This document shows positions 28,608-38,365 of a stretch of DNA of 64,000 nucleotides, in pieces; the stretch's first letter is position 1; every line of letters starts with the position of its first letter. The notes under the pieces are model-generated. The model was not told the DNA's origin. It made no database searches and was given only the letters and a program-made list of their open reading frames with translations. Both the position numbers and the translations under genes were made by a program. Source of the stretch: Cyanobacteria bacterium FACHB-63. Its GTDB lineage: Bacteria; Cyanobacteriota; Cyanobacteriia; Leptolyngbyales; Leptolyngbyaceae. Location of the stretch: positions 124,001 through 188,000 of the forward strand of contig JACJNX010000040.1 of assembly GCA_014695255.1 (NCBI GenBank), given 5' to 3'.

Positions 28608-30221
28608 ATGAAGTTTCGCTCTTTTCTCAATGCCGTGGCTGCGATCGTGGTCGTTCTCCTGCTAGTGGCAACGATCGGGTTTAGCTGGATTTTTGCTCAA
28701 AGTCCGCTCAGTTTGCTCAAAGGCAGCCCAAAGAGTACGCCGACTGCGGTGATGTTTGTCTCCAAGCAAGCGCCTCTGATGGCTTCGCTATTAGTCAATC
28801 CGGATCGATTAGAGAGTTTGCGTCAAGTGGTGGCAAAACCGAGCGATCGTGCCGCAACGCGCCGGGAATTTGAGCAGTTTGAGCAAGGCATTTTGGGAAG
28901 TGCGGAGCTAAATTATCAACGAGACGTGAAACCGTGGTTAGGCGATGAAATTACCGCAGCGATTACCAGTCTGGATGTCGATCGCGATGACGAAAACGGT
29001 AAAGAAGCGGGTTACTTGCTGGCATTGGCGACTAAGGATACCGAGCGATCGCGGGAGTTTCTTCAGCTTTTCTGGCAGAAACGCGCGATTGCTGGAACCG
29101 ATTTAGCCTTTGAGGATTACAAAGGGACAAAAATTATCTACGGCAAAGTCGAGACGGAATCTATCCCGATGACGATCGCAACTGCCGTGGTGGGTCGTCA
29201 GTTTGTGCTGTTTGCGAACAGTCCGAAAGTGCTGCGGAATGCGATTAATAATGTCCAAGCAGTAGAACTTAATTTGGAGAATTCAAGCGAATATCAGCAG
29301 GCGATCGCAGCGCTCGATCGTGGGCGAGTTGGCTTTGTGTTTGCTAATCTGCCGCAGTTAGCTGCGTTGAATGGTCAGGAAATTAATAACGCTGGTTCTG
29401 CGGCGATCGCGCTCGGTTTGGATCGCAAAGGATTAGTTGCGGAAACTGCGCTGATTCGGGGCGGTACAGAGTCTAACTTATCGAAACAGACGATCGATGC
29501 GTTGAAATATATCCCCGCGATCGCGCCCGTTTCAGCAGCCGGGATGAATTTAGATCAATTGTGGTCAGGATTATCGAGCGATCAAACTGTCTCGAAATGG
29601 ATTAATTCTCCAATCTCATCACTCGGAAAGCAATGGAATCTGAACTTACCGCAAGACATTTTTAGCTGGGTCAAAGGTGAATATGCGCTGGCATTGATTC
29701 CAGATGCAGCAGCATCGGATTGGGTATTTGTGGCAGAGAAAACCGCAGAGGCAGACAGCGCGATCGCACATCTTGACGATTTAGGCAAAGCGCAAGGCAT
29801 TACAACGGGAACGCTGCAAGTTGGAGATCAACCTGTATCCGTTTGGACGCGATTGGACTCTACAAATGCCGCCAAGAAAATTGATGCTGAAGTGGTTGGA
29901 GTTCATACGACGATCGGAAACTACGAAATTTTCGCAACTTCGATGGATGCGATGAATACGGTTCTCAATGCGAAAAAGAATGTTTTAGCCAATAGTAAAA
30001 CATTCGATCAAGCGATCGCAGCATTACAAAAAGAGAACACCGGATATCTATACGTTGATTGGGAAACGGCACAACCGATTTTAGAACAGCAATTACCGAT
30101 TCTCAAAGTTGCAGAACTCGCAGCAGAACCGATTTTTGAACATCTACGATCGCTCACGATTAGTAACTACGGCAATCAATCTGGAGTGCAGCGCGGCGGT
30201 GTGTTTATCCAACTGAGTTAA
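28608..30221 (+). CDS. DUF3352 domain-containing protein
   Basis: A 537-residue protein with one N-terminal membrane anchor (about residues 7-31) and a large extracytoplasmic domain of the DUF3352 family, common in cyanobacteria and of unknown function. Typical blocks are VMFVSKQAPLMASLLVNPD, DVKPWLGDEITAAITSLD, GTKIIYGKVE and SWVKGEYALALIPD. It follows the SLH lipoprotein gene by 30 bases, so an envelope operon is likely. A weak hairpin follows at 30258. Confidence 0.82.
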   Translation: MKFRSFLNAVAAIVVVLLLVATIGFSWIFAQSPLSLLKGSPKSTPTAVMFVSKQAPLMASLLVNPDRLESLRQVVAKPSDRAATRREFEQFEQGILGSAELNYQRDVKPWLGDEITAAITSLDVDRDDENGKEAGYLLALATKDTERSREFLQLFWQKRAIAGTDLAFEDYKGTKIIYGKVETESIPMTIATAVVGRQFVLFANSPKVLRNAINNVQAVELNLENSSEYQQAIAALDRGRVGFVFANLPQLAALNGQEINNAGSAAIALGLDRKGLVAETALIRGGTESNLSKQTIDALKYIPAIAPVSAAGMNLDQLWSGLSSDQTVSKWINSPISSLGKQWNLNLPQDIFSWVKGEYALALIPDAAASDWVFVAEKTAEADSAIAHLDDLGKAQGITTGTLQVGDQPVSVWTRLDSTNAAKKIDAEVVGVHTTIGNYEIFATSMDAMNTVLNAKKNVLANSKTFDQAIAALQKENTGYLYVDWETAQPILEQQLPILKVAELAAEPIFEHLRSLTISNYGNQSGVQRGGVFIQLS

Positions 30222-30257
30222 CGTGAATTCGATGAGTTCCTCGCTCCCATTCAGTCC

Positions 30258-30282
30258 CGCCCCGAAATGGAATTCGGGGGCG
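30258..30282. terminator. Possible terminator between convergent genes
   Basis: CGCCCCGAA at 30258-30266 pairs with TTCGGGGGCG at 30273-30282 with one bulged base and a 6-base loop. There is no T-run on either side. It lies between the stops of the DUF3352 gene and the opposing flavoprotein gene. Confidence 0.4.
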
Positions 30283-30314
30283 AATGAACAACGTAGCCAG
30301 GGGATTTATCGAAC

Positions 30315-31472
30315 TCAAGTTAAGTTAAAGCGATCAAGTGAAACCTGATTTAGCAATGAATCAGGTTCACCTTTTGCTTGACGGGCAAACCGACGCGCTA
30401 GAGGAGGCACGATCGCCAACGGATTACCAAATCCTGAGAAAACATGAAGATTTTCGTGCCCTGGAATCTTCCCCACAAGAGGGAGACGATCGCCGCTAAA
30501 TGCCACTAGACAATGCTGCCAACTGCCCGGTAAGGCTCCAATTTTCGGCAATACGCGGCTGATCTTGTTTCGCAAGTCTGCTTCACTTTGAGCGGCATCG
30601 ATCGCAGCACTCGGATCAGTTAAGGTGCGGCTGACTTGTCCAATCAGTAGCCGACCATCGAGAAATTGCACCGCTCCAGCATCGAGAATTGCGGGTGCGG
30701 GTTCTTCTCCCAGTTGATCCCAGAGGGCATCATCTCTACTGGCATTTGCTTCGAGTTGAAATCGCTCCGCTTCAGCAGGCATCACCAGCGTACTGAGGCG
30801 TAAATCAGTCGAGGGAATTTCGATGATTTCAGCATGAGTAAAGTATTGAGCGATCGCAATTCCCGCTTTTTTCAAGAATTGCCGCGTCAATCCTCCCAGA
30901 CAACACACCACATTTTCTCCCAAGAATTCGCCTTCTGTAGTGTTGACTCCCCCTTCAATTAAGTTCGTCACTGTAGCAATTTTGTAAGTCCCGCTTGATT
31001 GCTGCATTGCTCCAATGTATGCCTGTGCTGTTTTTCCCGCATCGATATGTCCATGTTTAACCGTGAACGCTCCAGCAATTCCAGCCGGATCAAGCAAAGG
31101 TTCGAGGTCGCAAGCAGCTTCAACCGTGAGAAATTGGGGCGGTGTGGCGAAGTTGGCGTAAGCGGCAGTAAGGTTTGCCGGATCTGATTCGGGAGCGATC
31201 GTCAGCAATAGATCAACTTCACGAAATTCAATATCGGCATCCAGTTCAGTCAAAAGCGTTGGATAAATTGCTTTGCTCTCAGCACAGAGTTGGCGAGTTA
31301 GATCAGTCGTGCCCGACCAGTAAGCGATCCCTCCGTAACTGAATCGAGTAGCAGATTGAGAATTCGGATCAGCCTCTAGAAGAAGCACCGAAAAGCCTTG
31401 CTGTGTCAGTTCATAGCTGAGCGATGCACCAGTAATGCCCGCACCGATCACAATCCAATCGTAGGTCTGCAT
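30315..31472 (-). CDS. FAD-dependent oxidoreductase of the DAO (D-amino-acid oxidase/glycine oxidase) family
   Basis: A 385-residue flavoprotein. The N-terminal FAD motif is VIGAGITGASLSYEL ending in LLLEAD, and the C-terminal FAD block is HCLVAFSGDRLPLVGKIPGHENLHVFSGFG, as in DadA/ThiO-type enzymes. A second FAD-contact segment (GHIDAGKTAQAYIGAM) is typical. The substrate, probably an amino acid or amine, cannot be told from the sequence. It is a single gene with the exported peroxiredoxin upstream on the same strand (38 bp gap), and the two may share a transcript. Confidence 0.82.
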   Translation of the reverse strand: MQTYDWIVIGAGITGASLSYELTQQGFSVLLLEADPNSQSATRFSYGGIAYWSGTTDLTRQLCAESKAIYPTLLTELDADIEFREVDLLLTIAPESDPANLTAAYANFATPPQFLTVEAACDLEPLLDPAGIAGAFTVKHGHIDAGKTAQAYIGAMQQSSGTYKIATVTNLIEGGVNTTEGEFLGENVVCCLGGLTRQFLKKAGIAIAQYFTHAEIIEIPSTDLRLSTLVMPAEAERFQLEANASRDDALWDQLGEEPAPAILDAGAVQFLDGRLLIGQVSRTLTDPSAAIDAAQSEADLRNKISRVLPKIGALPGSWQHCLVAFSGDRLPLVGKIPGHENLHVFSGFGNPLAIVPPLARRFARQAKGEPDSLLNQVSLDRFNLT

Positions 31473-31510
31473 AAAAAGAGAGGAAATGATAGGGCGAATC
31501 GATCTTCGGA

Positions 31511-32071
31511 CTAACCCGCTTTTTGCAGTTCGTCCAGTTTTGCAAGCACTTCGCGACTGTGAATAATCGGATTCACGCCTGTAAAGGTGGCTCGAAGTGT
31601 TCCTTCTGGATCAATGATGAAGGTATGACGCGCCGATCGTACTCCCACCCAAGATCCGTAAGCCTTACTGACTTTTCCCTTGGCATCGGCAAGAAGCGGA
31701 AATCTCAAGCCTTCCGAATCGCAGAAATCTGCATGAGAATTTACATCATCTGCGCTAATCCCCAGAATTTGAGTGTTGCGATCGAGATATTTCGGCATAT
31801 CTTCCTGAAATTTCCGCGCTTCTAAAGTGCAACCCGGAGTAAAGTCAGCCGGATAAAAATAAGCAACGACCCATCTACCGCGATAGTCTGAAAGCGAAAC
31901 CGTTCCGCTTGCTTCATTACTCGGTAGCGCGAATTCCGGCGCGGGCTGATCGATCGGCGGCAATGTTCCACCCATTGCAAAGGCAGGAACCGTCAGATTC
32001 AAGCTCATGACGATCGCACAGACACTCACAATCAAACCCCTGAGCAAATTTCGATGCATCATACAACTCAT
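31511..32071 (-). CDS. Exported peroxiredoxin (PrxQ/BCP type, apparently without the usual resolving cysteine)
   Basis: A 186-residue thiol peroxidase that reduces hydroperoxides. It has an N-terminal signal (hydrophobic core about residues 10-27, PAFAMG cleavage region), then the AhpC/TSA fold with the peroxidatic Cys in PADFTPGCTLEARKFQ. In classic PrxQ a second cysteine follows five residues later; here that position is Arg/Lys. Another cysteine occurs in HADFCDSEG. The enzyme may thus be a 1-Cys form or use an unusual resolving partner. The signal suggests a lumenal or periplasmic site. Confidence 0.85.
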   Translation of the reverse strand: MSCMMHRNLLRGLIVSVCAIVMSLNLTVPAFAMGGTLPPIDQPAPEFALPSNEASGTVSLSDYRGRWVVAYFYPADFTPGCTLEARKFQEDMPKYLDRNTQILGISADDVNSHADFCDSEGLRFPLLADAKGKVSKAYGSWVGVRSARHTFIIDPEGTLRATFTGVNPIIHSREVLAKLDELQKAG

Positions 32072-32253
32072 CTTTGAAATAAAACTTCATTAAAGTTTAC
32101 CGTGATTGATGCCATTTGAAGTTTTAGAAACACGATTGCGTCTATGTCTTACAGCAGAACTTTGCAAGACTGAGGAACCCTGGGTGTCTCATAGGGTTTT
32201 CCGTCTGTCATTGTAGAAGAGGCAATTACGAAAAAATGTAACGAAAGCACCAG

Positions 32254-33630
32254 ATGGTTTTAGCTTCTAAGGTCAGTGCCCGCAAAGAACTCAAAGCGTT
32301 TTTAAAGCTTGCAGTCCCACTCGCTAGCGCCCAAGTCGCGCAACTTGCAACCGGGTTTGTCGATACCGTGATGATGGGGCATCTGGGGCAAGAAACCCTG
32401 GCGGCAGGGGCATTAGCGACGATTACATTCTTTTCGTTTGCAGTGACTGCGAGTGGGACTGCGATGGGCGTAAGTCCATTGGTTGCAGAAGCGTTTGGCG
32501 CAGGAAACAAAGTGCGAATTGAGCAAGTCACGCGCCAAGGATTTTGGCTCTGTGCGGGATTGACAATTCCAATAATGATTGCGATCGCGCTGTTCGATTC
32601 GGTGATGCAATTTTTGGGTCAAGAAGCAGCGATCGTCAAACTGGCAAATGTATATCTCGATGTTTTGCTATGGGGTGTGTTTCCGTTTTTGGGATTTGCC
32701 ATGCTGCGGGGTGTGGTTGCTGCAATTTCCGAAACCCGCCCAATTATGATCATTGTGATCGCTGGGACCTTGTTTAACATTGCTGGAAACTATGTTCTAG
32801 GGTTTGGTCAGTTTGGGTTTCCGCGTTTAGAGTTAGCAGGACTTGCGATCGCAAGCGTACTGAGTCTATGGGGAATGTTTCTCGCGCTGGTTGCCTATGT
32901 TTTGAGCCATCCGAAGTTAAGGCAATATCGATTCTGCGATCGTATCTATCCGCCTCAACCGCAAAAGATTTACGAATTGCTCAAGGTTGGCATTCCGATC
33001 GGTGTTTTCTCCGCGCTTGAGATTAGTGTTTATAGCGCTTTGACCTATGCAATGGGGCTTTGGGGTGCAACGGGTTTAGCGGCACATCAGATTGTGCTAC
33101 AGACGATCAATCTGATTTTTATGGTTCCATTGGGAATGTCCTTTGCGACAACAGCGCGAATCGGACAATGGCTGGGACAGCGTAATCCTATGGGCATTTG
33201 GCAAGCAGGAAAAGTAAGCCTCAGCGTCGGAGCAATTTGGACAGGATTGATTGCACTGTTGCTGGTGCTCTTTCCGCGCCCGATCGTTGGACTGTATCTT
33301 GATGTGCAGTCTCCAGAGAATGCGGAAGTCGTTGGATTAGCGGTTTCGATGTTGCGGATTGGAGCGATCGCGCATTTCTTTGATGGAGTGCAAAAAATTG
33401 CTTATGGTGCACTGCAAGGCTTGAAAGATACTCGTGTTCCAATGATTGTGAGCTTGCTGTGCTATTGGTGCGTGGGATTGTTTACCGCGTATGTACTGGC
33501 GTTTCCGTTGCAGTTAGGCGGAGTCGGATTGTGGCTAGGAATTTTGCTTTCGGTTGCGATCGCGGCTGTAGCGTTTGTATGGCGATTTCAACGATTGACC
33601 TCGAATCGAATTGCGAACGCGAGTTTATAG
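32254..33630 (+). CDS. MATE family efflux transporter
   Basis: A 458-residue multidrug and toxin extrusion antiporter with 12 predicted membrane helices in two related halves. Typical MATE segments are present: PLASAQVAQLATGFVDTVMMGHLGQE near the start, GTAMGVSPLVAEAFGAGN, GFAMLRGVVAAISETRPIM and GLAAHQIVLQTINLIFMVPLGMSFATTARIGQ. It probably exports cationic compounds in exchange for Na+ or H+; the substrate is unknown. It is divergent from the peroxiredoxin gene and followed by a clear terminator. Confidence 0.93.
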   Translation: MVLASKVSARKELKAFLKLAVPLASAQVAQLATGFVDTVMMGHLGQETLAAGALATITFFSFAVTASGTAMGVSPLVAEAFGAGNKVRIEQVTRQGFWLCAGLTIPIMIAIALFDSVMQFLGQEAAIVKLANVYLDVLLWGVFPFLGFAMLRGVVAAISETRPIMIIVIAGTLFNIAGNYVLGFGQFGFPRLELAGLAIASVLSLWGMFLALVAYVLSHPKLRQYRFCDRIYPPQPQKIYELLKVGIPIGVFSALEISVYSALTYAMGLWGATGLAAHQIVLQTINLIFMVPLGMSFATTARIGQWLGQRNPMGIWQAGKVSLSVGAIWTGLIALLLVLFPRPIVGLYLDVQSPENAEVVGLAVSMLRIGAIAHFFDGVQKIAYGALQGLKDTRVPMIVSLLCYWCVGLFTAYVLAFPLQLGGVGLWLGILLSVAIAAVAFVWRFQRLTSNRIANASL

Positions 33631-33656
33631 GTAGTTAAAACAGGTAGTTAAAACAA

Positions 33657-33688
33657 TGAGACACCTAGAGTAGATTCTGGGTGTCTCA
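33657..33688. terminator. Bidirectional terminator between MATE gene and agrE
   Basis: TGAGACACCTAGA at 33657-33669 pairs with TCTGGGTGTCTCA at 33676-33688 (13-bp stem, one G-T wobble, 6-base loop), between two convergent genes. Upstream AAAACAA gives a T-run for minus-strand transcripts. The right arm shares a 13-base match with 32180-32192 upstream of the MATE gene. Confidence 0.7.
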
Positions 33689-33711
33689 TCTAAGCTATTG
33701 CCTGATCGCGC

Positions 33712-35820
33712 CTACACTCTTTCAGCAATCTGATACGGACTGGTTAATTTCTCAAGCTGTTGGATCAACAAGCTTAGGAACAATCCCACATCCGTCACCA
33801 CGCCGACCGACTCGATCGATCCCCGATCGCTCAGCTTCGTCACCACGGCTGGATTGATATCCACACAAACCATCTTCACGCCAGAAGGAGTCATATTACC
33901 GACCCCGATCGAATGCAGCATCGAAGACAGCATCAGAATCATGTCTGCTCCTTCGATCAAACGAGCATAATCCTGCTGTGCTTCGATCAGATCCATCTTC
34001 GTATCGGGTAATGGCCCATCATCTCGGATTGATCCCGCTAACGAGAACGGGACATTATTACGAACGCACTCATAAAGAATACCGTTCTTGAGAACACCTG
34101 CTTCAACGGTTTTGGCAATGCTACCGTAACGGCGCACCATATTAATCACCTTCAAGTGGTGGCGATGTCCACCCCGCACCGAAACGCCGCGCTTCATGTC
34201 TACACCGAGCGACGTTCCTAGCAGCGATTGTTCCATATCGTGAACCGCGATCGCATTCCCACCCAAAAGCGCCTGAACATAGCCTTCCCGAATCAGTTTC
34301 GCTAGATGTTCACCACCGCCTGTGTGAATCACAACAGGTCCAGCAGTTACGACTACACGACCGCCTTGATCTCGAATCTGCCGCAGTTCCCAAGCGATCT
34401 GCTCGACGACTAATTCGACTCGCCGCTCACTCGATACGCCTGCACCCATAAAGCTGAATTCTTGAGTATTGCGTTGTTCACGCGAGGATGACTTACGAAT
34501 CGTGCGAATGCCTTCGACTCCGACCACAACACGATCGCTCGTCGTTAGATCTCGCAGGAGCCTACACTGTGCGGACTTGCCATCCAGAGACACTGCGATC
34601 GCGCCGTCCATGCGTTGACGATCGACCCTCACCCATTCCCCGTTTACTCGCACTTCAGTTGGGTAGATTGTCGTCACATAGAAGTCATCGGGTGCAACGC
34701 CATCTTGGATCACAGGTTCAAGCTCAGCATCACACAGCTCTTGAGGACGCGGCAATGCACCTAGATCGATCAACTGCGACATAATCGTTTCCATCACTTC
34801 ATGCGATGGAGCCGTGACCTTCACTTCTGCTGATGAGGTACTTTGGCGCTGAGTGCCTAAGTTAAAGTTCAAGACTTGGAAGCTACCGCCTGCCTCGACA
34901 ATGATATCGAGAGCGCGATTGATCACACCCGAATCGAGTAAGTGACCATCGAGTTGCACCACTCGGCTTTCGATCGTTGCACTCGCATGAAGTTCAACGC
35001 GAACAGGTTCTGTGACACGCAACGTTAAGCATTTCGCTGCACCTCCCGCTTTGAGAAATTCGGTTAGCGGGGTTTCTAGCACCTGAAATCCTGCATCCGC
35101 TAAGCGCTGTTTTAGGTCTGCGCTGGCTTTATTCATGATCACAATGTGATCCACGTTTACCGCATTACAAGCAAAATTCACGGCATCCGGTTCAGAGATT
35201 GCAATCCGTTTTTCAGCCGGAACCCGCATTTCAATTAATCGATTAGAATACGCATCAAACGCAGGCGGATAGTACAGCAGATAGCCATTGTTCAATGGAC
35301 AGAAGCAAGTATCGAGGTGATAAAAGCGATCGTCCATCAAGCGCAGTGATAGCACTTCAACATCGAGCCATTTTGCTAAGTAAGGATGCGAATCGAGTTC
35401 CGATCGGAAGCCATATCCCGCCCAAAGCCAGCGACCTTCACGATCGAATAGCGCATCGCCTGCGCCTTCAAACGGTAACTCTGGCGGTAACTCGTAAACT
35501 GTAAAGCCATTCTCCTCAAACCACGCTTTGAAATACGGTTCTTCGCCTTGACGCTCTGGGTGATAGAACCGACTGAGAACGGCAGTTTCGCCGAGCACTA
35601 AGCCTGCATTCGCTGTGAATACCATGTCTGGAACGCCCTTCTGAGGCAGCACCAGATCAACGATCGCGTGCTCTTTGATCAAGCGATGCAGTCCTTGCCA
35701 TTGTTCCACAGCGCGATCGCGTGATGATTTATGAATGTTGCCTTCCATCCACGGATTAATCACATAATCGACATCGTAGTGGTCAGGCGCACACATCAGA
35801 ATCCGAATCGAGGAGGTCAT
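33712..35820 (-). CDS. agrE: Bifunctional arginine dihydrolase/ornithine cyclodeaminase (AgrE/ArgZ type)
   Basis: A 702-residue enzyme. The N-terminal part (about 1-280) is a guanidine-modifying arginine dihydrolase: ILMCAPDHYDVDYVINPWM, PDMVFTANAGLVLGE and FYHLDTCFCPLNNG (catalytic His and Cys region) are visible. It yields ornithine, ammonia and CO2. The C-terminal part (about 290-702) is the TIGR00300/LOR-SDH-type domain with a Rossmann-like NAD-binding region (VVVTAGPVVIHTGGGEHLAKLI), reported to turn ornithine into proline in AgrE. It is central to mobilising nitrogen from cyanophycin and to the cyanobacterial ornithine-ammonia cycle. A GTA-N8-TAC motif lies about 70 bp upstream of the start. 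Confidence 0.9.
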   Translation of the reverse strand: MTSSIRILMCAPDHYDVDYVINPWMEGNIHKSSRDRAVEQWQGLHRLIKEHAIVDLVLPQKGVPDMVFTANAGLVLGETAVLSRFYHPERQGEEPYFKAWFEENGFTVYELPPELPFEGAGDALFDREGRWLWAGYGFRSELDSHPYLAKWLDVEVLSLRLMDDRFYHLDTCFCPLNNGYLLYYPPAFDAYSNRLIEMRVPAEKRIAISEPDAVNFACNAVNVDHIVIMNKASADLKQRLADAGFQVLETPLTEFLKAGGAAKCLTLRVTEPVRVELHASATIESRVVQLDGHLLDSGVINRALDIIVEAGGSFQVLNFNLGTQRQSTSSAEVKVTAPSHEVMETIMSQLIDLGALPRPQELCDAELEPVIQDGVAPDDFYVTTIYPTEVRVNGEWVRVDRQRMDGAIAVSLDGKSAQCRLLRDLTTSDRVVVGVEGIRTIRKSSSREQRNTQEFSFMGAGVSSERRVELVVEQIAWELRQIRDQGGRVVVTAGPVVIHTGGGEHLAKLIREGYVQALLGGNAIAVHDMEQSLLGTSLGVDMKRGVSVRGGHRHHLKVINMVRRYGSIAKTVEAGVLKNGILYECVRNNVPFSLAGSIRDDGPLPDTKMDLIEAQQDYARLIEGADMILMLSSMLHSIGVGNMTPSGVKMVCVDINPAVVTKLSDRGSIESVGVVTDVGLFLSLLIQQLEKLTSPYQIAERV

Positions 35821-35888
35821 AGAAAAATCTGGGTAATGGGATAATCTAGGCAGTCTACCTAGTGAATGGGAGTTTGATCCGCGAAGTT

Positions 35889-35902
35889 GTATCGGTCAAT
35901 AC
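35889..35902 (-). promoter_or_regulatory. NtcA-like site upstream of agrE
   Basis: GTATCGGTCAATAC matches the NtcA consensus GTA-N8-TAC exactly and is 69 bases upstream of the agrE start. No TA-N3-T hexamer occurs at the classical 22-base spacing; a TAGACT lies about 31 bases downstream. The role of AgrE in nitrogen metabolism makes the match plausible, but a 6-base-specific motif can occur by chance. Confidence 0.4.
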
Positions 35903-36030
35903 GGAAGCTTTAGGACACGGTTCGTATCAGAAGCGTGAATCGATCCATTCTAAGAACAAAAGGGATGTAGTTCTCGATATTTTAGGGAATATTTTGAAAG
36001 GCGTTGTTCACTGATCAGATGAGTATAGCG

Positions 36031-36063
36031 ACAAAAAGCCCAGTGGCGCGACACCACTGGGCT
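36031..36063 (-). terminator. Terminator of ftsH
   Basis: On the minus strand AGCCCAGTGG (36063-36054) pairs with CCACTGGGCT (36046-36037) around a 7-base loop and is followed by TTTTTGT. It lies about 205 bases after the ftsH stop, so the transcript has a long 3' part. Confidence 0.8.
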
Positions 36064-36267
36064 GGTAGCTGTGAAAGTTGATACTCTCTAATGAAATGAC
36101 TTATGCGCTAATCATCGCAGCGTCGGTGCAATTCCTCATCTGTAAAATCACTGAAATGCGGTCTGCAAAACGCCGAAAGCTTCGAGAATCATGCTAGAGA
36201 ATCCGTATTCACACGATATGTTTTTGCGCTGCATTTCAGGGATGGTTAGAAGTTTTTCACTCGTTCA

Positions 36268-38190
36268 TCAAGCAACGGTATGCAACTCTGGCGCGCTTTG
36301 AGTAATCTTGCCCGTTGTTAACCAAGTCTCCAATTCAGCAGGGGCTTGAACTCGATTTAACTCGGTTCTCAGGGCTTCACCCTCAAGCACTTCTCGCTCC
36401 AGCAAGGATTGAGATAGTTCCTCTAGCAGCGATCGATTATCCTTCAGAAGCGTTAAGGCAATCTGATGCGCGTTATCGACGATCGCTTTAACTTCGCGAT
36501 CGATTTCCTCGGTCACTTTAGCGCTGATTTGACGACGCGAGGGAGCGTATCCTTCGATAAACTGCTGCTGCATCTTCTCAAAGGCAACCGGACCTAACTC
36601 CTCGCTCATTCCGTAGATGGTTACAGTCCGTTCTGCAAGATCCGTCGCTTTTTGAATGTCGTCACTCGCTCCGGTCGAAACCTTGCCGAAAATGACTTCT
36701 TCTGCCGATCGACCACCCAACAGCGTGGCAATCCGTCCCCGAATTTCGTCTTCTGCCATGAGGAAACGCTCTTCTTCCGGTAATTGCAGCGTGTAGCCTA
36801 ATGCACCCACACCACGCGGGACGATCGAGATTTTTTCAACCTTACCGCCACCGGGCATCAATGCACCAATCAGCGCATGTCCCACTTCATGATGCGCGAC
36901 AATCTTCTTCTCAGTTTCGTTCAGAACCCGCGATCGCTTCTCTAGCCCTGCAATCACCCGCTCGATCGCTTCGTTAAAATCTGCCATCACAACCGAGTCC
37001 CGATTGTTTCGAGCTGCAAGCAGCGCCGCTTCATTCACCAAGTTAGCTAAGTCTGCACCTGCAAATCCGGGGGTACGAACCGCGATCGTCGAAAGATCGA
37101 CATCGGTTGCCAGTTTGACGTTGCGAGCGTGAACATTGAGAATCGCTTCACGTCCAATCTTGTCAGGACGATCGACGACCACTTGACGATCGAACCGTCC
37201 AGGACGACGCAGTGCCGGATCTAACACTTCTGGGCGGTTAGTTGCTGCTAGCAAAATCACGCCTGTATTGGCATCGAAACCATCCATTTCAGTGAGCAAC
37301 TGGTTTAGCGTTTGTTCGCGTTCATCGTTGCCGCCGACAAAGTTTCCAGAACCGCGAGACTTACCGAGCGCGTCTAACTCATCGATGAACACAATACAGG
37401 GGGCTTGCTGTTTTGCTTGCTCAAACAAGTCACGAACGCGAGAAGCACCGACTCCGACAAATAGTTCAATAAACTCAGAACCAGAGATCGAGAAGAATGG
37501 AACCCCTGCTTCTCCAGCGATCGCTTTTGCTAACATCGTTTTCCCGGTTCCAGGGGGTCCTACCAGCAAGACTCCTTTCGGAATCTTCGCCCCTAGACGT
37601 GAATATTTCTCCGCATTCTTGAGAAAGTCAACAATCTCTTGCAGTTCGGCTTTAGCTTCGTCTACTCCTGCCACATCGGTGAACTTCACGCCCGTTGTGC
37701 CTTCCGAATAGATCCGAGCTTTGCTCTTGCCAACAGTTAGCGCTGCAGCTCCGCCACCTTGACGGTTAATAAAGAAGCTGTAGATTCCAAAGAAAATCAG
37801 CGGCGGTAACACCCAACTGAAAATGGTGCTGATCCAACCGTAAGGACTTGGAGTGGGGGCACTAAATTCAACATTGTTATCGCGCAGAATCTTCGGCAAA
37901 TCGAGATCGATCGCCACTGGAGTCGTGATATACACCGGAGCACGAGTCCCATCCTGAGCAGGCTGCGTTGACTTCAAGGTGAATTCAATTTTGTCGTTTC
38001 CAATAATTGCTCGATCGACATTCCCCGATCGCACTTGAGAGACGAAATCACTATAAGCAACTTGCTGAGATTGTGAACCAAAGCTTGGTACTACAAAATT
38101 CAGCAGCAATAGTAGCGTGAATACAATCAGCAATCCGCCTCCGAACTGCCGAGGGCGCTGGGTGCGCTTATTGTTTGTTTCTACTGGCAT
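36268..38190 (-). CDS. ftsH: ATP-dependent zinc metalloprotease FtsH
   Basis: Membrane-bound AAA protease that unfolds and degrades membrane proteins; thylakoid members remove damaged photosystem II proteins. About 640 residues: two membrane helices (about 17-37 and 118-140) flank a lumenal domain. The AAA module follows with Walker A GPPGTGKT (about residue 211), Walker [11 protein letters not shown] and the second region of homology ([12 protein letters not shown]). The M41 peptidase has [11 protein letters not shown] chose ATG 38190 (MPVETNNKR), which resembles FtsH1-type starts; in-frame ATG 38220 and TTG 38265 are alternatives. It is monocistronic with a terminator at 36031. Confidence 0.93.
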   Translation of the reverse strand: MPVETNNKRTQRPRQFGGGLLIVFTLLLLLNFVVPSFGSQSQQVAYSDFVSQVRSGNVDRAIIGNDKIEFTLKSTQPAQDGTRAPVYITTPVAIDLDLPKILRDNNVEFSAPTPSPYGWISTIFSWVLPPLIFFGIYSFFINRQGGGAAALTVGKSKARIYSEGTTGVKFTDVAGVDEAKAELQEIVDFLKNAEKYSRLGAKIPKGVLLVGPPGTGKTMLAKAIAGEAGVPFFSISGSEFIELFVGVGASRVRDLFEQAKQQAPCIVFIDELDALGKSRGSGNFVGGNDEREQTLNQLLTEMDGFDANTGVILLAATNRPEVLDPALRRPGRFDRQVVVDRPDKIGREAILNVHARNVKLATDVDLSTIAVRTPGFAGADLANLVNEAALLAARNNRDSVVMADFNEAIERVIAGLEKRSRVLNETEKKIVAHHEVGHALIGALMPGGGKVEKISIVPRGVGALGYTLQLPEEERFLMAEDEIRGRIATLLGGRSAEEVIFGKVSTGASDDIQKATDLAERTVTIYGMSEELGPVAFEKMQQQFIEGYAPSRRQISAKVTEEIDREVKAIVDNAHQIALTLLKDNRSLLEELSQSLLEREVLEGEALRTELNRVQAPAELETWLTTGKITQSAPELHTVA

Positions 38191-38365
38191 TGCGGATTTA
38201 TCCCGAATCGTTTTTTCCATTGTAGAAAATGCACTGCGATCGCTCCCGTCAGGACGCTCTGCCAAAAGGTAAGGATTTCCGTACTTTATCTGTTGTTTGA
38301 TTTGCAGAACTAGGAAAAATAGTCTTTCTCTGTATGATTGAGATAAAGATGAGAACGCAAATTCT

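Larger units (their letters stand above)
35821..36267. other. Intergenic region between agrE and ftsH
   Basis: This 447-bp stretch carries, from left to right, the presumed agrE promoter with an NtcA-like palindrome (35889-35902), a minus-strand terminator for ftsH (36031-36063), and about 200 bp of ftsH 3' sequence. That last part holds a 9-bp inverted repeat, CTGAAATGC (36151) and GCATTTCAG (36231). No credible open reading frame was seen. Confidence 0.5.
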
